Shown here piece by piece: positions 61,184 through 64,000 of a DNA stretch of 64,000 nucleotides. Location of the stretch: NCBI GenBank assembly GCA_025964775.1, contig JAOPYE010000010.1, positions 1 through 64,000 on the forward strand, in the 5' to 3' direction. The notes below the pieces were generated by a model. That model saw only the letters and a program-made list of their open reading frames with translations. It searched no databases and was not told the origin of the DNA. This stretch comes from Marmoricola sp. GTDB lineage: Bacteria > Actinomycetota > Actinomycetes > Propionibacteriales > Nocardioidaceae. Within the stretch, counting starts at the first letter, position 1; each line of letters starts with the position of its first letter. The translations under genes were made by a program, and so were the position numbers.

Positions 61184-63883
61184 CTAGTTGGGCGGGGCCG
61201 GAACGAGGCGGGACGAGAGCAGTCGCAGCTGGCGCGCGCGTTGCACCGCAGCGGAGCGATCCTGCGCTCCGAGCTTGGCGTAGACGTTGCGGATGTGCGT
61301 ATTGACCGTGTTGATCGAGACGTGCAGCTCTTGCGCTATCTCATGCCGGGTCAGGTTGGTGGGCAGGTAGCCCAGGACGCGTCGCTCGCTCGGGCTGAGC
61401 GCCTCGGCCCGCGCGAGCATCTCGCGGTCTGCGCCTGTACCGCCCACCAGATTGAGGACGTCCGCGAGGAGGGCCCTGTGAGCCGTCTCGTGATGCAGAA
61501 GTAAGTCGAGCAGCTCGGCGGATTCGACCATGGCGAACGGGAGAATCACCCTGTCCCGCTCAGCCGTGGCCAGCGCTGCCTCGGCCGCGGCAGACGCGGC
61601 GTTCCGATCGCCCAGCCGCAGGTGCGCGATGCTGGCGAGCAGATGTGCCTCTATCAGGATGAACCCGGGGCCGAACGCGGTTGCACCGGCCCGACTCTCG
61701 CTAAGCACTGCCAGGGCAGCGGCCGGATCCCCGTCCGTCAGGCAGATCACGGCTTGAGCGTTGTCGATGGCGCCGCTGCCCATCCGCTGCGGATCGGCCG
61801 GAAATCCGGCCAGCGTTGTGAGCGCCTCTTCCCGCAGTCCGAGTCGGGCCTGCGTCGCCGCGAGCCAGCCGGTGATCCGCGGCGCGAGGAAATGCACGCC
61901 CGTCAGGAGCGACTGGGCGTTTGCTGCCTCCGTGAATGCTTCGAGTGCGGATTGCTTCTGACCGCGGCCGGCGTGCAGCATTCCGGCCGCCTGGTGCAGC
62001 AGCACGGCGGCAGCCGGGTCGACCTGGGCCGAGGCGACCTGCCAGGCACGGCCCAGCCAGCGCTCGCCCTCGTCGAACTCGCCCATCCAGATCGCGGTGC
62101 CGGCGATTGCGCCGAGCGCTGGCGCGATGATCGGTCGGTCGTCCAAGCCGTACCGCTCGGCCAGAGCTACCGCCTGATGGGCGCGCTCGCGGGCGGTCGT
62201 CACCGAGATCAGCTTGGACGGGAAACCTTGGTGCGCGCGGCACGCTACTTCAAGGTAAGGCCTGTCGATCGTCCGGGCGAGCGCGGCTCCCTCAGACAGG
62301 TGCCGTTCGGCGTCTACGAGTCGCCCCGACCAGGTCTCGACGATCCCGATATTGAGCAGTGCGACTCCGCGCAGCTCACTGCCCATCACGCTCGGTTCGC
62401 TCGAGGGGTCGGCCATCGAGGTGTCCAGCAACCCCACCAGGTCGATGACTTCACTGAACTGACCGCTACGCCGGGCGAGTGCCAGCTGCAGCGAGGCGAC
62501 GGCCACCGCCAGGCGTTGGCGGCGATCGGGTGGAGCGTTGTAGAGATGGGACTCGGCGAGCGCGAGCTGGGCAGTTGCCTCCTCCAATCGCCCTTGGTTC
62601 AACTCGGCCGCGGCGTGTGCGAGAGCCAGGTCCGGATGGTCGACTGACGCGCCTTCGGGGAACGCCAGCAGGACCGCGTGAATTGTCCCTGCTTGCCCGT
62701 CGAGCACCCACCTGAACGAGTGGTCGGCGACCAGCCGAGCGGCATCTGGCCAGTCGCCGGCCGCGACCAGGTGCCGCACGGCTTGGACGACGTCCCCATG
62801 GTCGGCGAGCCATCCGGCGGCTCGGCGATGCAGGTCAGGCACCTCGGCGGCGAGTGTCCGGCGAAGTTCCAGGCGTAGGAACTCAGCCAGGAGCTGGTGG
62901 CAACGGAACCAGGTGCGCTGAGCGTCGAGCGAGACGACGAACGCATTCGCTTCCTCAAGTGCCAGGAGCATCCGCTCGGAGTCCGAGCGGCCGGCCAGCA
63001 GATCCGCGAGCTCACCGTTCATCCGGTCGACGAGCGACGTCCGCAACAGCATGGTCTGTACCTCGCTCGGCTGGCGCTCGAGCATCTCGGCCATCAAATA
63101 CTCGCCGATCGCACGGTCGGTACCCGAGAACTCCGCCACGAAACGCTCCGGATCGGGATGGCCGTTCAGCGAGATCGCCGCCAGCCGCAAGCCGGCGGCC
63201 CATCCTTCGGTGCGTTGGTGCAGCGCTGCCACGCCGCGGTCGGAAAGATTGATCGCCGACCCCACAAGCAGCTCACGCGTCTCATGCTCGGTGAAGCGCA
63301 GATCGTCGGCTCGGATCTCGGCGACGTCGTCGGCAAGTCTGAGGTGGTGCAGCCTGATCGACGGGTCGCGGCGGGACGACAGCACCACGCGCGCGGAGCT
63401 CGGCAGCGTCGTCAGAAAGCTCTCGAGCTGCGCGAGCGCATCTGCTGACTTCAGCTCGTGCAGATCGTCGATGATCAGGACGACCGGTCCGACCAGCTCG
63501 GCGATCTCGGACCGGACGTCGTCGATCACCTGACCGACCTCGAGTCCGATCGGGGCGGGTGGCGGCGCAGCGTCGAACGGGCGCTCCGGGTTGCGGATCG
63601 CGTCCAGGACGGCGCACCAGAATCTCTGTTCGCTCTGCTGGTCGCGCTCGATGGTGACGAACGCGACCCGTGCAGGATTGGTCGAGCGTCCGGCCCAGGC
63701 ACGAAGCAGCGAGGTCTTGCCGCTCCCCGGGGGCGCTGAAATCACCGTCAGCCGTTTGCTGACCCCGTCATCTAGCAGGCGAAGGAGATCCTTCCGTTCG
63801 AGCAGGCCGCGAGCGCCTGAGACCCCGCGCCGGACCTGCTGCGGGACGTACGGCCCCCGCTCTCTGGTCGGCACTCTGGTCAT
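61184..63883 (-). CDS. LAL-type (MalT-like) LuxR transcriptional activator
   Basis: Large ATP-binding regulator, about 899 residues from ATG 63883 (MTRVPTRERG); longer frames reach the window edge. P-loop ISAPPGSGKTSLLRAW and the Walker B region VVLIIDDLHELKSADAL form a STAND ATPase. A helical TPR-like sensor (about 350-780) follows. The C-terminal LuxR HTH reads LSPSERRVLGYLPTNLTRHEIAQELHVSINTVNTHIRNVYAKLGAQDRSAAVQRARQL. It is likely to activate the adjacent esterase operon in response to a small molecule. The 5' end cannot be checked beyond the window. Confidence 0.93.
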   Translation of the reverse strand: MTRVPTRERGPYVPQQVRRGVSGARGLLERKDLLRLLDDGVSKRLTVISAPPGSGKTSLLRAWAGRSTNPARVAFVTIERDQQSEQRFWCAVLDAIRNPERPFDAAPPPAPIGLEVGQVIDDVRSEIAELVGPVVLIIDDLHELKSADALAQLESFLTTLPSSARVVLSSRRDPSIRLHHLRLADDVAEIRADDLRFTEHETRELLVGSAINLSDRGVAALHQRTEGWAAGLRLAAISLNGHPDPERFVAEFSGTDRAIGEYLMAEMLERQPSEVQTMLLRTSLVDRMNGELADLLAGRSDSERMLLALEEANAFVVSLDAQRTWFRCHQLLAEFLRLELRRTLAAEVPDLHRRAAGWLADHGDVVQAVRHLVAAGDWPDAARLVADHSFRWVLDGQAGTIHAVLLAFPEGASVDHPDLALAHAAAELNQGRLEEATAQLALAESHLYNAPPDRRQRLAVAVASLQLALARRSGQFSEVIDLVGLLDTSMADPSSEPSVMGSELRGVALLNIGIVETWSGRLVDAERHLSEGAALARTIDRPYLEVACRAHQGFPSKLISVTTARERAHQAVALAERYGLDDRPIIAPALGAIAGTAIWMGEFDEGERWLGRAWQVASAQVDPAAAVLLHQAAGMLHAGRGQKQSALEAFTEAANAQSLLTGVHFLAPRITGWLAATQARLGLREEALTTLAGFPADPQRMGSGAIDNAQAVICLTDGDPAAALAVLSESRAGATAFGPGFILIEAHLLASIAHLRLGDRNAASAAAEAALATAERDRVILPFAMVESAELLDLLLHHETAHRALLADVLNLVGGTGADREMLARAEALSPSERRVLGYLPTNLTRHEIAQELHVSINTVNTHIRNVYAKLGAQDRSAAVQRARQLRLLSSRLVPAPPN

Positions 63884-64000
63884 GAGGGAGCCACGACCGA
63901 TTTCTGCTGCTCGCTGCTCATCAGCACGTCTCCCATCTCGGAGTTGGCTGGCGCACACTGCTCCACGAGGCAAACCGATTGCGTGAGCAAGCATATGACG

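Overview
The window is a high-GC, gene-dense actinobacterial chromosome segment. The lineage is supported by the dnaK-grpE-dnaJ-hspR-clpB order with an HspR-type (HAIR) operator, an F420-type luciferase-like oxidoreductase, a SigB/SigF-family sigma factor beside CsbD and small membrane stress proteins, ANTAR and LAL (MalT-like LuxR) regulators, and frequent GTG starts and leaderless-looking promoters. Nocardioidaceae or a relative is my best guess. No rRNA, tRNA, CRISPR array, insertion sequence or phage gene was recognised.

Layout. 18-7066 (minus): the complete HspR heat-shock operon, with hairpins between several cistrons. 7244-9580: a MarR regulator divergent from an EamA exporter with face-to-face promoters, then an aldo/keto reductase. 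9631-13021: two tandem secreted paralogues, each preceded by a CRP-type site and a matching double-hairpin leader; the second has gained C-terminal domains. 13041-18348: a membrane-anchored protein, a SnoaL-like protein, and a tightly coupled operon (LLM oxidoreductase, DUF1214, SDR, sulfotransferase) behind a KstR-type palindrome. 18689-18847: a 52-aa mini-lipoprotein that looks like an in-frame deletion derivative of the full lipoprotein at 54389. 18991-25117: hydrolase pair plus PEBP lipoprotein divergent from a LysR gene; SRPBCC-SRPBCC-ArsR operon; MarR gene divergent from a quinone-oxidoreductase-like gene.

25155-27826: a TetR gene with an apparently compensated double frameshift, divergent from a desaturase/ferredoxin-reductase fusion across a perfect 31-bp palindrome. 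27912-38549: one giant gene for a secreted, about 3545-residue RTX-type calcium-binding protein with large super-repeats. 38843-43210: SDR and membrane protein, MarR, RibD-like reductase, TetR plus glycosyltransferase. 43599-48771: orphan sensor kinase, winged-helix regulator with membrane partner, TetR plus 14-TM exporter. 48906-51542: sigma factor, GAF-ANTAR protein and three small stress genes, each behind a GTTT/GTTC-N14-16-GGG element. 51784-54871: lipoprotein, fatty acid hydroxylase, DoxX and MTHFR-like operon. 54947-63883: PaaK-like ligase, methyltransferase, esterase, metallo-hydrolase, exporter, a conserved small protein and a large LAL regulator.

The strongest theme after the heat-shock operon is small 'one regulator, one or two effectors' modules, most with visible palindromic operators. 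Functions beyond family level are inference. I did not find a clear new defence or biosynthetic system. The most unusual items are the giant RTX protein, the mini-lipoprotein with its shared promoter, and the paired structured leaders of the secreted paralogues.
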